A DNA stretch of 64,000 nt from JACRIM01 sp038042195 (GCA_038042195.1 JBBTET010000068.1:1-64000); one strand, 5' to 3'; positions 55,660 to 64,000 are shown, counted from the stretch's first letter. Made by a program: numbers and translations. The notes: generated by a model from the sequence alone, not told the origin.

Positions 55660-58600
55660 CTATAGCGGCTTTACGAATATTTGGGCGATGTGGCCTTCGA
55701 TGTCTGCTTCAACAGGCTGCACATCGCGAAGCGGCGTGGAGAGTAAGCATACGGCAAGCGTCTCGCCCATGATGTACTCGCCAAACGTAGCGACGATGCG
55801 CTGGATGTCGGCGTCACCGGTGATGGCGAGATCGATGCGTTGTTCATATCTGAGATTGAGGTTCTTGCGCACCTGTTGAATCTGATTCACCAGATCGCGG
55901 GCCATGCCTTCATCGATGAGGTCGGGGGTGAGCTTGGTGTCGAGGACGAGGATGCCGTGGCCGGGGATACGCTCGGCGGAATAGCCTTCCTTGGCGTGAA
56001 GCTCGACGAGGACTTCGTCGGTGGTGAGTTGCACATCTTTGCCGTCGACGGTGATAGTGCAGGTGCCGGATTGCTCCAACGACTTCACCAGGGGGCCGAC
56101 GTCCTTCATCGTGCCGAGGGCGGCCTTGATCTTGGGGGCGAGAGGGCCATGCTTGGGGCCGATTTTTTTGAAGTCGGGCTTGAGGTCGTAGGTGACGTAC
56201 TCGGCGATGGCGGCGGAGTCCTTGAACTCGATGCGCTTGATGTTCAACTCGTCCTTGATGACAGCCTCATGGCGCTTCACGACGTCGGTGGCGCGGTGGA
56301 AGAGTTCCACGGCGGCGAGGGGCTGGCGGACTCTGAGCTTCGCGGCGCTTCGGGCAGCGCGGCCGCAGGAGACGAGTTGGCGGACGAGGTCGATTTCTTC
56401 GTTGAGCTTGGCATCGACGCGCGTCGAGATGGCGGCGCGAGTCGTGGCGGTTACGGGGAAGTCGCAGAGGTGGATGCTCTCGGGCGCGGCGGGGTCGTGT
56501 GTGCGGACGAGATTCTGGTACATCGACTCGGCGATGAAGGGTGTGAAGGGGGCGATGAGTTTGGCGACGGTGACGAGGCACTCGTGGAGCGTGGCGTAGG
56601 CGCCGGCCTTGTCGTCGTCCATGCCGCTCTTCCAGAAGCGGTCGCGGCTGCGGCGGACGTACCAATTGGAGAGGGCGTCCACGAAGGAGACTAGAGACTT
56701 GGCGGCGTTGAAGTTGTCGTACTCGTCCAGTTTGTCAAAGACCGTCACGCTGCATTGGGCGAGTTCGGAGAGGATCCAGCGGTCGAGTTCGGAGTGGTGG
56801 GGCAGAGATTCTCTTTGCACTCTTGTGGTCGCGTGTTCATCGGACAAAGAGGATCTTTGTCCTACCGGGAGCGTCCACTTGTCGATGTTCGCGTAGATGA
56901 CGAAGAAGCTGTAGCAGTTATAGAGGCGGATGAGGAACTCGCGCTGGGCCTCGGCGATGGCGGATTCCTGGAAGCGGATGCTGGTCCACGGGGTCTGACC
57001 GGAGAAGAAGAGCCAGCGCATGGCGTCAGCGCCTTCGTGGTCGAAGATGTAGGTCGGGTCTTTGTAGTTCTTCTTGCTCTTGGACATCTTCTGGCCGTCT
57101 TCGCCCNNNNNNNNNNAGAAGGCCGAGGACGATGCAGTTTCGGAAGGGGTGCGGGTAGTCCTGGGGTGGCATGGGCAAACTCTGTTTGCCCGTGGGTTCT
57201 TCGCGCGTCGCCACGGGTAAGCTGGGCTTACCCATGCCACCCATTGCGACGCCGTCCTTGCCGAAGAGCAGCGTGCTGATGGCGGTGAGTGAGTAGAACC
57301 AGCCGCGGGTTTGGTCGAGGGCTTCGCTGATGAAGTCGGCGGGGAATTGTGAGGCGAACATCTCCGCGTTCTTGTGTGGGTAGCCCCATTGGGCGAAGGG
57401 CATCGCACCGGAGTCGTACCAGCAGTCGATGACTTCGGGGACGCGGTGCATTTGAGAGGCTTGAGGCTTGAGACTTGAGGTTCGCCGCGTCGAATCTTCG
57501 ACTTGAGGGGGATCGGTCCGCACAGCAGACCCTACGCACTTGGGACAGGCGTAGGTGATGGCGTCGATGTAGGGCTTATGGACCTTCAGGTGGTCGCTGA
57601 GGGTTGGCTCTTTCTTTTTTGCGTTTTCCCAGACTTCGAGGCCGGCCACGCCGAGCTTGGCGACGAGGGCGTCGTAGGAGTCGACGGCTTCCATGTGATT
57701 GCAGGCGTCGCAGACCCAGATGGGCAGCGGCGTGCCCCAGTAGCGCTCGCGGGAGAGGGACCAATCGACGTTGTCGCGGAGGAAGTTGCCAAAGCGGCCT
57801 TCCTTGATGTGGTCGGGCAGCCAGTTGATGCGGCTGTTGTTTTCCAGCATGGCGTCCTTGAACTGTGTCGTGCGAATGAACCAGCTTCGGCGGGGATATT
57901 GGATGAGCGGGTCTTCCTCGGCACGCCAGCAGAAGGGGTAGTCGTGACGGTATTGTTCCTGATGCAGGAGCAGGCCGCGGTCTTTGAGGTCGCGGGTGAT
58001 GTCCTTGTCGCAGTCTTTGACGAAGCGGCCACGGCAGTATTCGGGGCCTTCGTCGGTGAATTTGCCGTTTGGAGCGACTGCACAGAGGAATGGAACATCC
58101 CAAGAATACTTGATGCGATCCTGATCTTTTTTTAGCAACTCATAGTCAACTTCTCCAAATGCGGGTGCCTCATGAACCAGTCCGGTGCCTGATTCCAGGG
58201 TGACGAAATCTGCGTGGAGCACTCGCCATGCGATGTAATCAAAATCGCCGTTCTCTAGCTCGGCTTTGTAATCACTAGCTACAGGAACTGGTGTGGTTGT
58301 ATCTGCAGTTGGTTCAAATGTTCCAACTTGAAGTTTCGTCACCGGTTGATCGTAGTAGCAACCGAAGGGTGGGCGATAGCGTAATCCGATTAGTTCACCA
58401 CCCTTGAGTGTTTTCTCGACCTTCCATTTTTCTGTTTTCTTTACCTTCTTGGCGATCTGATCGATCAGTGTTGCGGCTAAGATCAGTCGCTCGCCGGTCT
58501 CTTCGTCGTGGACGAAGGCGTAGTCGATGTCCTTGTGAACTGCCGCATACATGTTGCTCGGCAGTGTCCACGGCGTTGTGGTCCATACAAGGAGGCTTGT

Positions 58601-59278
58601 CTTGTCGGGAATGCCGGCTTTCTTCGCTTGCTCATCCATTACAATCGGGAATCGCACGTATACCGACGGGTCGTCCACCTCGCGGTAGCCTTGGCCGACT
58701 TCGCCTGCCGAGAGCGCCGTCCCGCCTTGTGCCCACCACCAGACGATCTTGTGGCCCTGGTAGAGCAGGCCGGCGTCGAAGAGTTGTTTGAGGCTCCACC
58801 AGACGCTTTCGATGTAGCTCTGGTGATAGGTGACGTAGGCCTCTTCGAGATTCACCCAGAAGCCGAGGCGTTTGGTCAGCTCCTCCCATTCCTTCGTATA
58901 GCGGAAGACACTTTCGAGGCATTTGCGGTTGAAGGCCTCGACGCCGTAGGCCTCGATTTCCTCTTTGGTGTGGATGCCGAGTTCCTTGCAGACTTCGACT
59001 TCGACGGGCAGGCCGTGGGTGTCCCAGCCGCCCTTGCGAAGGACGTAGTGGCCGGTCATGGTTTTGAAGCGTGGGAACAAGTCCTTAATCGCGCGGGTGA
59101 GGCAATGGCCGGGGTGGGGGAGTCCGTTCGCTGTTGGCGGGCCTTCAAAGAATACGAAGGACTTGCCGCCTTTGCGATTAGCGAGGGACTTTTCGTAGAT
59201 TTTGTTTTCTTCCCAGAAGCGGAGGGTCTCTTTTTCCGCCTTGGGGAAGTCGAATTGGCTGGGGACTTCTTTGAACAT
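55660..59278 (-). CDS. ileS: Isoleucyl-tRNA synthetase with repeat-derived inserts and a sequence gap
   Basis: The chain has the class I synthetase hallmarks: the HIGH-like motif PPTANGLPHPGH near residue 50, WDTHGLPVEVEVC, editing-domain WTTTPWTLPSN, SRERYWGTPLPIW, and KMSKSKKNY after the gap. The sequence features resemble the IleRS2 type. Ten N at 57107-57116 shift the frame by one base; the flanks (IVLGLL.. and ..GEDGQK) suggest the true gap is a multiple of three, perhaps 3 bases. Three in-frame stretches have no place in the family: about residues 581-609, 679-705 and one near 56800-56866. Each matches a palindromic or tandem repeat in the DNA. The enzyme charges tRNA-Ile and is essential. 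Confidence 0.95.
56800..56866. repeat. Palindromic repeat inside ileS (third insert)
   Basis: A near-perfect hairpin GGACAAAGA-GGA-TCTTTGTCC (56842-56862) is preceded by an imperfect GCAGAGA/CTCTTTGC pair and GGTGGGG. Read in the ileS frame it gives VGQRSSLSDEHATTRVQRES, which lies between the catalytic core and SELDRWILSEL. Confidence 0.6.
57107..57116. other. Assembly gap (10 N)
   Basis: Ten N interrupt ileS. Reading frames on either side are offset by one base, so the N count is a placeholder and not a measured length. The gap lies 47 bases from the cloverleaf-like repeat. Confidence 0.95.
57164..57242. repeat. Cloverleaf-like palindromic element inside ileS
   Basis: The outer arms GGGTGGCATGGG/CCCATGCCACCC are 12-base inverted repeats 79 bases end to end. 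Inside them are GGGCAAAC-TCT-GTTTGCCC, a GTGG..CCAC pair, and GGGTAAGC-TG-GCTTACCC, so single strands fold like a cloverleaf. In the ileS frame it encodes MGGMGKPSLPVATREEPTGK and then QSLPMPP, between TLLFGKDGVA and DYPHPFRNCI. Confidence 0.8.
57451..57536. repeat. Tandem CTTGAGG plus GGTCCGC-type repeat inside ileS
   Basis: Four CTTGAG-type units lie in 57459-57508, followed by GGTCCGCACAGCAGACCCTACG (57515-57536), a relative of 52494-52515. In the ileS frame this encodes VGSAVRTDPPQVEDSTRRTS and then SLKPQASQ, between CPKC and RVPEVIDCW. Confidence 0.7.
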
Positions 59279-59294
59279 GGTTTCGTTTCGGTCG

Positions 59295-59317
59295 GCCCCC
59301 GGTCATTGACCGGGGGC
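59295..59317. repeat. Perfect palindrome GCCCCCGGTCA..TGACCGGGGGC
   Basis: Eleven-base arms around a single T lie in the 61 bases between the MATE stop and the ileS start. No T run follows on either strand, so a terminator is unlikely. It looks like another short dispersed palindrome. Confidence 0.6.
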
Positions 59318-59339
59318 TAAATGTTGGGGGTCGTTTTGG

Positions 59340-60794
59340 TTAGTAGTCCGACTCTGCGGTCAGGGCTGGTACACCGGGCGCGTGGTCCGCGATGCCGGCC
59401 ATTTCATCTTTCTTCTTGAACAGGTCGATCCGCTTCCACTCGCCGCGTCGCCAACGGACCCAGAGCGTCAGACCGAGCAAGATAATGTAGAGCGTACAGA
59501 TCATCCAGGGTCCGTGGTAGCCGAGGCCAGGGGCGAAGCGGACCATGAGTAGGCCGCCACCGATGAAGATGACCCAGCAGTGAAAAACGACGTATAGCAT
59601 GGGCCATTTGGTGTCGCCCGCTCCGCGCAGGGCGGAGATGTAATTGATGCCCATGGCGTCAAAGACCTGAAAGACGGCGGCCCAGAGCAGGATGCCCGCG
59701 CCGATCTCGATGACGACGGGGTCGCTGGAGAGCCAACCCATCAGTCGATAGCGGCCAAGCCAGTAGATCAGACCAATCGCGCCCATGTAGATCATGGTGA
59801 CGACCATTCCGTCGCGGCCGTGGCGCTGGGCAAGGGCGAGCTTCTTCGCGCCGATGGCGTGGCCCACCAGCGACGCGACGGCCGTACCGATTCCGATAGC
59901 CGGCATGAAGGACATGTGCATCAACTGAGTGGCGATGTTAGAGGCAGCAAGCGTCTCGGTGCCAAACCTAGCCATGATGAGGCCGATGAAGACGAACCAA
60001 GACGAGACATCGAGAAACCACTGCACGCCGATGGGGCCGCCCATGCGCAGGACTTCCCAGAGTTTGCCGAGGTTGAATCGCCAGTTCCGGCGCGTGTGAA
60101 AGGCGGCCTCGTATTTCAGCGAGAGGAACGCGGTGAGCATGATACCGATGCGGACTCCCCACGCGAGGACGGTGGCCAATGCCGAGCCTTGAATCCCCAT
60201 GGCGGGGAATCCCCATTTGCCGAAGATGAGAACGTAGTCGCCCAGTGCGTTGAAGAGGATGGCCGCGGCGACGGACCAGAGGGCGACGGCTGGTCGTTGG
60301 ATGCCGTTGAAAAAGCTCTCCAAACCCACGCACATGATTGCGAGGCCCATCGACCAGAGGTCGATCTCGCAGAAGGCGATCTCCATCTCGCGGACGTTTT
60401 CGGGGTGGCCGACGAAGGTCCAGAAGGGGCGCATCAGTTGGATCGCGGGCCAGGTCAGCAGGAGAAAGAAGAATCCGACGTAGAACGATTGCCAGACGTA
60501 GGCCGCGGCGCGATGCGGCTCGCGTCGTCCGAGCGATTGGGCGGCAAAGGTCTGGATGCTGGTCACGCAGCCCATGCCCATGCAAAGCACGATGAAGCAG
60601 AAGATGGTGGCGGGGCTGATGGCGGCGGTGGCCTCGGTTCCCATCTGTGATACGAAGACGAAGTCGGTGAAGCCGAGGGCCATGTGGGAGAGCTTCGCGC
60701 CGACGGTGGGGATGGCGAGGGCGAGAAGCAGGCGCAGCTCCTGTTTGAAGGAGGGCGCGTCGTCGGGGATGGGATGTAGGCCGGCTTCGTGCAT
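59340..60794 (-). CDS. MATE family efflux transporter
   Basis: The 484-residue protein has twelve predicted membrane helices in two similar halves. Examples are LLALAIPTVGAKLSHMALGFTDFVF, FCFIVLCMGMGCVTSIQTFAAQSLGRRE (MATE inner motif), GLAIMCVGLESFFNGIQRP and MGGPIGVQWFLDVSSWFVFIGLIM, SFMPAIGIGTAVASLVGHAIGAKKLA. MATE pumps use H+ or Na+ gradients to export drugs and other organic cations. It is on the same strand as ileS but separated by a palindrome. A terminator lies just before its start. Confidence 0.93.
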   Translation of the reverse strand: MHEAGLHPIPDDAPSFKQELRLLLALAIPTVGAKLSHMALGFTDFVFVSQMGTEATAAISPATIFCFIVLCMGMGCVTSIQTFAAQSLGRREPHRAAAYVWQSFYVGFFFLLLTWPAIQLMRPFWTFVGHPENVREMEIAFCEIDLWSMGLAIMCVGLESFFNGIQRPAVALWSVAAAILFNALGDYVLIFGKWGFPAMGIQGSALATVLAWGVRIGIMLTAFLSLKYEAAFHTRRNWRFNLGKLWEVLRMGGPIGVQWFLDVSSWFVFIGLIMARFGTETLAASNIATQLMHMSFMPAIGIGTAVASLVGHAIGAKKLALAQRHGRDGMVVTMIYMGAIGLIYWLGRYRLMGWLSSDPVVIEIGAGILLWAAVFQVFDAMGINYISALRGAGDTKWPMLYVVFHCWVIFIGGGLLMVRFAPGLGYHGPWMICTLYIILLGLTLWVRWRRGEWKRIDLFKKKDEMAGIADHAPGVPALTAESDY

Positions 60795-60815
60795 GACGAG
60801 TTCGATTCAAGCAAC

Positions 60816-60849
60816 AAAAAAGCCCCGGAAGTTCGTGGCTTCCGGGGCT
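60816..60849 (-). terminator. Rho-independent terminator of NifU-like gene
   Basis: AGCCCCGGAAG/CTTCCGGGGCT (11 perfect pairs) with a 7-base loop is followed on the minus strand by six T. It lies 70 bases after the stop of the NifU-like gene. Confidence 0.88.
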
Positions 60850-60918
60850 GAGATCATGAGTTTTCCCGTTGGCGGGATTAGACAAAAAGTGGCGACGATT
60901 GTCAAGATGGGAATGCGT

Positions 60919-61173
60919 TCAACTCACGCAGATGACTTCGCGGACGAGGGGGATGCGGCTTTTGAGGGTTTGTTCGACGCCGAGTTTGAGCGTCATGGAG
61001 CTGGAGGGGCAGCCGATGCATGCGCCGAGCAGGCGAACGCGAACGAGACCGTCATCGCTGACGTCGACGAGTTCGATGTCACCGCCGTCGCTTTGGACCG
61101 CAGGGCGCAGCTGCTTGAGGACGTCGGCGACTTCGCGTCGGAGGGAGTCATCGATTTTTTCGGTGGTGGGCAT
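60919..61173 (-). CDS. NifU C-terminal-domain iron-sulfur scaffold
   Basis: The 84-residue protein is a single NifU_C domain: DDSLRREVADVLKQLRPAVQSDGGDIELVDVSDDGLVRVRLLGACIGCPSSSMTLKLGVEQTL. The CxxC of ACIGCPS is where a 4Fe-4S cluster is assembled or handed over. It should supply clusters to apoproteins in the cytosol. The ATG at 61173 (MPTTEKIDD) was chosen over a GTG at 61206, since the domain starts there. A TATAAT lies upstream, and a strong terminator ends the transcript, so it is probably a single-gene unit. Confidence 0.9.
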   Translation of the reverse strand: MPTTEKIDDSLRREVADVLKQLRPAVQSDGGDIELVDVSDDGLVRVRLLGACIGCPSSSMTLKLGVEQTLKSRIPLVREVICVS

Positions 61174-61208
61174 GATGTGCGGTCGCCGTGGTTGATTGCC
61201 GGTCACTC

Positions 61209-61214
61209 ATTATA
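61209..61214 (-). promoter_or_regulatory. Candidate -10 box TATAAT
   Basis: A perfect TATAAT lies 36 bases before the NifU-like ATG. No clear -35 box is found at 16-19 bases upstream, so the assignment is tentative. Confidence 0.3.
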
Positions 61215-61241
61215 GCGGAAATTGAGAAATCGCGGTACCCG

Positions 61242-62171
61242 TCAGGGGGCGGCGGGGAAGACGTGGGCGAGGAATTGGGTGATGGCGGGGAGGGTTCGCA
61301 TGTTTTCATGGGCGTTGAACAGCAGGCCCCAGCCGTGACCCGCGCCGCGCACGCGGACGAGTCGGGAGCGACCGCCGACGGCTTGAATGGCCTTTTGGAG
61401 TGTTTCGGCCTGGGCGTAGGGGACGACGGTGTCGTTGTCGCCCTGGATGGTGAGCACGGGCGGGGCGTCCTTGCGAACGTAGGTGACGGGGGAGGCGGCC
61501 TTCCATTTTTCGGGGCAGTCGCGCGGGGTGCATCCGAGATAGGCAAGGGCCAGCTTTTGCACGACGAAGCCGGAACCGGCGAAGAGGAGCGAGAGGTCGG
61601 AGGGGCCGTAGATGTTGATGACAGCGGAGACTTCGGTGGAGACGCCGGCGTGGGAGTCGTCGCCGAAGATCGCGTGGTCTTTGACAAGACCGATCATGAG
61701 GGCAAGTTGTCCACCGGCCGATTCACCACCGACGGCGATGCGAGTCGGGTCGGCCCCGAAATCGGCAGCATGGGAGCGCATGTACTTGACAGCCGCAAGG
61801 GCGTCTTGCATCGGAATGGGATAGTGAGGGCCTTGCTCGGTGCAGAGGCGATAGGAAGCGGTGGCGGCTGTGTAGCCCATTGAGGCGAGGAAGGCGGCGA
61901 GGTTGCACTCGTCGGAGCGATCGCCGACGACCCAGCCTCCTCCGTGAAAGAGAACGACGGCGGGTCGAGGGGCGGGGGCGTTGATCGGAGTGAAGACGTC
62001 CATGTAGAGCTTTGTGGTGCCGCGCGTGACGTAATCGACGGTGGTGGACTTCACGTCGTAAAGGCCGGCGGGGGGACGGTTGCAGGCGAGGGAGAGAAGT
62101 GAGAGGGAAGGAAAGATAAAAACGAATGTGTTCGAGAGAGTCAGACGGTTGTTTCTGTTCGCTGACCCCAC
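61242..62171 (-). CDS. Alpha/beta hydrolase, HSL/BD-FAE-like lipase/esterase
   Basis: The 309-residue reading from the GTG at 62171 has a signal-like part (RLTLSNTFVFIFPSLSLLSLAC). The body has the oxyanion-hole HGGGWVVG in VVLFHGGGW, the nucleophile elbow GESAGGQLAL, a late Asp in QGDNDTVVPYAQAE, and the catalytic His in RGAGHGWGLL. It probably cleaves esters or acetylated sugars outside the cytosol. An ATG at 62234 with GGGAG 8 bases upstream would add 21 residues, coming largely from a palindromic repeat. GGAGG of the repeat lies 6 bases before the GTG. The choice of start is uncertain. Confidence 0.78.
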   Translation of the reverse strand: MGSANRNNRLTLSNTFVFIFPSLSLLSLACNRPPAGLYDVKSTTVDYVTRGTTKLYMDVFTPINAPAPRPAVVLFHGGGWVVGDRSDECNLAAFLASMGYTAATASYRLCTEQGPHYPIPMQDALAAVKYMRSHAADFGADPTRIAVGGESAGGQLALMIGLVKDHAIFGDDSHAGVSTEVSAVINIYGPSDLSLLFAGSGFVVQKLALAYLGCTPRDCPEKWKAASPVTYVRKDAPPVLTIQGDNDTVVPYAQAETLQKAIQAVGGRSRLVRVRGAGHGWGLLFNAHENMRTLPAITQFLAHVFPAAP

Positions 62172-62176
62172 CCTAG

Positions 62177-62199
62177 CCCTCCCCTTATAAAGGGGAGGG
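62177..62199. repeat. Palindrome CCCTCCCCTT..AAGGGGAGGG
   Basis: Ten-base inverted arms around ATA lie just upstream of the hydrolase's start. This kind of short palindrome is dispersed in many planctomycete genomes as far as I recall. It supplies the GGAGG used as a ribosome site if translation starts at 62171. Confidence 0.6.
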
Positions 62200-62318
62200 A
62201 ATAGGAGCGGGGAACTATTATTCACAAACGGCATTGTCGCGGCTCCCATGCATTGAAGGAGGATAGAAACGCGGACATGGTAGCGGCGAGCAAGCTCAAC
62301 GGCGAAACGGGAGTTGGG

Positions 62319-63263
62319 TCAATCGCGGAGTTCGGCGGGGACTTTGATTCGGCCGAGGCAGGCGTTGACGAGGACGCGCCAAGGGTTGGCGGTGAAGGGC
62401 CAGGTGGCGGCGGCGCGGGCGAGGTTGCGGGCGGCAGCGGGGAAGTCGCCGTTTTCGAGGTGGTGCATGCCGGTGCGTTCGTGGATGCGAGCGATGGCGC
62501 GTCGTTTGAGACGGCCGGTGGGGTCGAGGTCGTGGTAGAGCCGGTCGTAGTCAACGAGAAGACGCAGCATGGCCCGGCGGTGCTTGGTTGGGTCGTGCCA
62601 GTGGGCGGGGCCGGGGCGCTGTTGGATGAGACAGTCGGGGAGAATGATGGGATGGAATTGTCGAAGTAATTCTAGGGCGATTCGGCGATCTTCGCATCCA
62701 CGACCATTGGCGAACCCGCCGACGGAATTCAGTGCGTCGCGCCGGACGATGAGCGAAGAGCAGAGACCAGTGAAGATGTTTCGGATGAGCAAATCGGCGC
62801 GAAGCGTGTCGCGGTCGAGGCAGCCGTCGTAGGAATGCGGAAGATAGTCGCGCTTGGATTCAGACCAAACGTCCGCGCCGGTGATACAGAAGTCGGCGTT
62901 CGGATTCGCGGAGAGGCTTTTCAGTTGGCGTTGGAGTTTGGTGGGAAGCCAGGTGTCGTCGGCGTCGAGGAAGGCGACCCACATGCCGGTGGAGGCGGCA
63001 ATGCCGGTGTTGCGGGCGGCGGAGGCCTTGCGATTGCGGTCGTGGCGGAGGTAACGGATTCGGTTTCGGAGCGTGCCGCAGATCGCGGCTGTGGCGTCGG
63101 AGCTAGCGTCGTCGACGACGATTACTTCGGCGGGGGCATGCGTCTGATTGAGTACGGATTGGATCGCGTCGGCGAGAACGGTGGAGGAGTTGTACGTCGG
63201 AATGATGACGGAGACAGTACAGTCAGGAGGAATCGGAGTTTCGTACATTGTCTGCTGGGTCAT
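62319..63263 (-). CDS. Glycosyltransferase family 2
   Basis: The 314-residue enzyme has a GT-A core. VSVIIPTYNSSTVLADAIQSVLNQT begins near residue 16, then EVIVVDDASSDAT with the nucleotide-binding Asp pair, ASAARNTGIAASTG, and the DXD metal motif VAFLDADDTWLP. Later residues include SSLIVRRDALNSVGGF and GCEDRRIALEL, where the ED may be the catalytic base. A C-terminal helical part (HHLENGDFPAAARNLARAA) resembles a TPR. It likely adds sugars to surface glycans. The ATG at 63263 (MTQQTMYET) was chosen at the start of the domain; no strong ribosome binding site is present. Confidence 0.85.
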   Translation of the reverse strand: MTQQTMYETPIPPDCTVSVIIPTYNSSTVLADAIQSVLNQTHAPAEVIVVDDASSDATAAICGTLRNRIRYLRHDRNRKASAARNTGIAASTGMWVAFLDADDTWLPTKLQRQLKSLSANPNADFCITGADVWSESKRDYLPHSYDGCLDRDTLRADLLIRNIFTGLCSSLIVRRDALNSVGGFANGRGCEDRRIALELLRQFHPIILPDCLIQQRPGPAHWHDPTKHRRAMLRLLVDYDRLYHDLDPTGRLKRRAIARIHERTGMHHLENGDFPAAARNLARAAATWPFTANPWRVLVNACLGRIKVPAELRD

Positions 63264-63383
63264 ATGGAATCCGGCACGAATAACGCAAGGCCGTATGAAC
63301 CCATCGGCGGTTTTTTCGTAATAGCTGGAATCAGGCGGGGGGCATGGATCGCGCCCTAGGATTGCATGCCAAAGGATGGGGTC

Positions 63384-63890
63384 ATGCTTCGAGAGCGACG
63401 GCTGTTTCGGATGTTCCTGCGCTGCATGGGGGTGTTCTTTTTGGGTCGAGGGCTTGTGGATCTGATCCACGAGTTTTCGTATGACCTGATCGAACAAACG
63501 TGGCTTGCGGATTGGTCGCTGATCGGGATGTCGTGGATGTATGAGTATCTCTCGCCGCTGGCATGCCTAGCGGTTGGGGGGTATTTGTTCTTTGCGGGGA
63601 GGACAGTGCTGGATTGGGTGACGCCGATAGCGCCGGTGCGGTGTTGGGAATGTGGATACAACCTTCTGGGAAATCAAAGCGGCCGGTGTTCGGAGTGTGG
63701 CGTTCCATTTCCGGTGAGCCAGTGCATCGCGTTGCTAGACGTTACGCTCCGGCCGCTGGAACGGGTGCGAGTGGGTGTGGGACGTTGGGTGCCGCAAGTG
63801 TTCATTGGCTTCTTCCTGGTATGGCTCCTGCTTTGTGTGGCGCATGTCGCTTATTTGCGGTGGGAGGGGGTGGAACAAGGATGCTGTTGA
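63384..63890 (+). CDS. Membrane protein with zinc ribbon (CxxCGYxL)
   Basis: The 168-residue protein starts MLRERRLFRMFLRCM and has two membrane segments near residues 12-30 and 53-80 (SPLACLAVGGYLFFAGRTVL). A zinc ribbon follows, RCWECGYNLLGNQSGRCSECG, with CxxC pairs. One more hydrophobic helix (FIGFFLVWLLLCVAHVAYL) lies near the C-terminus. Proteins with this CxxCGYxLxGNxSGxCxECG pattern are frequent in planctomycetes, as I recall, with unknown function. AAGGA lies 7 bases before the ATG at 63384, which was preferred over the ATG at 63366. Confidence 0.7.
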   Translation: MLRERRLFRMFLRCMGVFFLGRGLVDLIHEFSYDLIEQTWLADWSLIGMSWMYEYLSPLACLAVGGYLFFAGRTVLDWVTPIAPVRCWECGYNLLGNQSGRCSECGVPFPVSQCIALLDVTLRPLERVRVGVGRWVPQVFIGFFLVWLLLCVAHVAYLRWEGVEQGCC

Positions 63891-63967
63891 AGATCAGCCC
63901 CGCCCTTGAACGGTAGCGATCCGAACGGTACCGTGGCTGATTGGGCCATGTTTTCGGAGGGCTGGGT

Positions 63968-64000
63968 TTGAGTTCACTTTGGCTTCTACTCGGCTCGCTG
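63968..64000 (+). CDS. Possible start of a gene cut by the window edge
   Basis: A TTG at 63968 has GGAGG 7 bases upstream and begins a frame reading SSLWLLLGSL, a hydrophobic start, up to the window end. Only 11 codons are seen, so this is a guess. Confidence 0.3.
   Translation, partial: MSSLWLLLGSL

Noticed and set aside
59295..59317. Terminator for the MATE gene
   Set aside because: The palindrome is perfect but has no T run and the spacing fits a dispersed repeat better.
59820..60650. Plus-strand frame of 276 codons opposite the MATE gene
   Set aside because: Shadow of the transporter gene; composition is Asp/Glu/Gly/His-rich, as expected for the reverse of a hydrophobic G+C-rich gene.

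Overview
This 64 kb window is G+C-rich bacterial DNA that looks like a draft or metagenome-assembled genome of a planctomycete, probably Phycisphaerae-like (inference, no taxonomy search run). The clues are PEP-CTERM exported proteins, dockerin-like (GDxNxDG) C-termini, a pilin-like GFTLIE protein, a small CxxCGYxL zinc-ribbon membrane protein, and abundant short palindromic repeats. One run of 10 N interrupts ileS at 57107-57116.

Layout. 1-6.4 kb: end of pgk, a histidine-phosphatase-like protein that has lost its catalytic residues, an amidohydrolase, a B12-type radical SAM protein, a family 2 glycosyltransferase, an iodotyrosine-deiodinase-like nitroreductase and, just upstream of that, a small SelW-like gene with an in-frame UGA that I read as selenocysteine. 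6.4-16 kb: exported beta-propeller protein, MsrA, a CBM9-like protein, a PEP-CTERM protein between two copies of a 45-bp sequence, and a MacAB-type exporter operon. 15.7-23 kb: MutS2 without Smr domain, DUF1702-like protein, pyrR-pyrB, a PilZ-like protein, M14 peptidase, tRNA-Gly(TCC). 23.6-34.3 kb: rpoB, a GNAT gene, rpoC, rpsL and rpsG, all on the minus strand. 34.3-44.8 kb: small lipoprotein, second PEP-CTERM protein, a FixL/FixJ-like two-component pair with a 1384-residue multi-PAS kinase, methyltransferase, small proteins, cysteine hydrolase, ferredoxin. 44.8-51 kb: Kef-type antiporter, radical SAM protein, exported dockerin-like protein, pilin-like protein, and a highly structured intergenic RNA candidate. 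51-64 kb: PQQ-propeller protein, glmM, lipoprotein, methyltransferase, ileS, MATE transporter, NifU-like protein, alpha/beta hydrolase, glycosyltransferase and a zinc-ribbon membrane protein.

Most genes are housekeeping (transcription, translation, pyrimidine and cell-wall precursor synthesis) interleaved with exported surface proteins and efflux systems. There is no transposase, prophage, CRISPR array or defence island that I can see. The most unusual features are the selenoprotein gene, which a standard gene caller would miss, and ileS, whose reading frame has absorbed three repeat-derived peptides, one of them a cloverleaf-like palindromic element.
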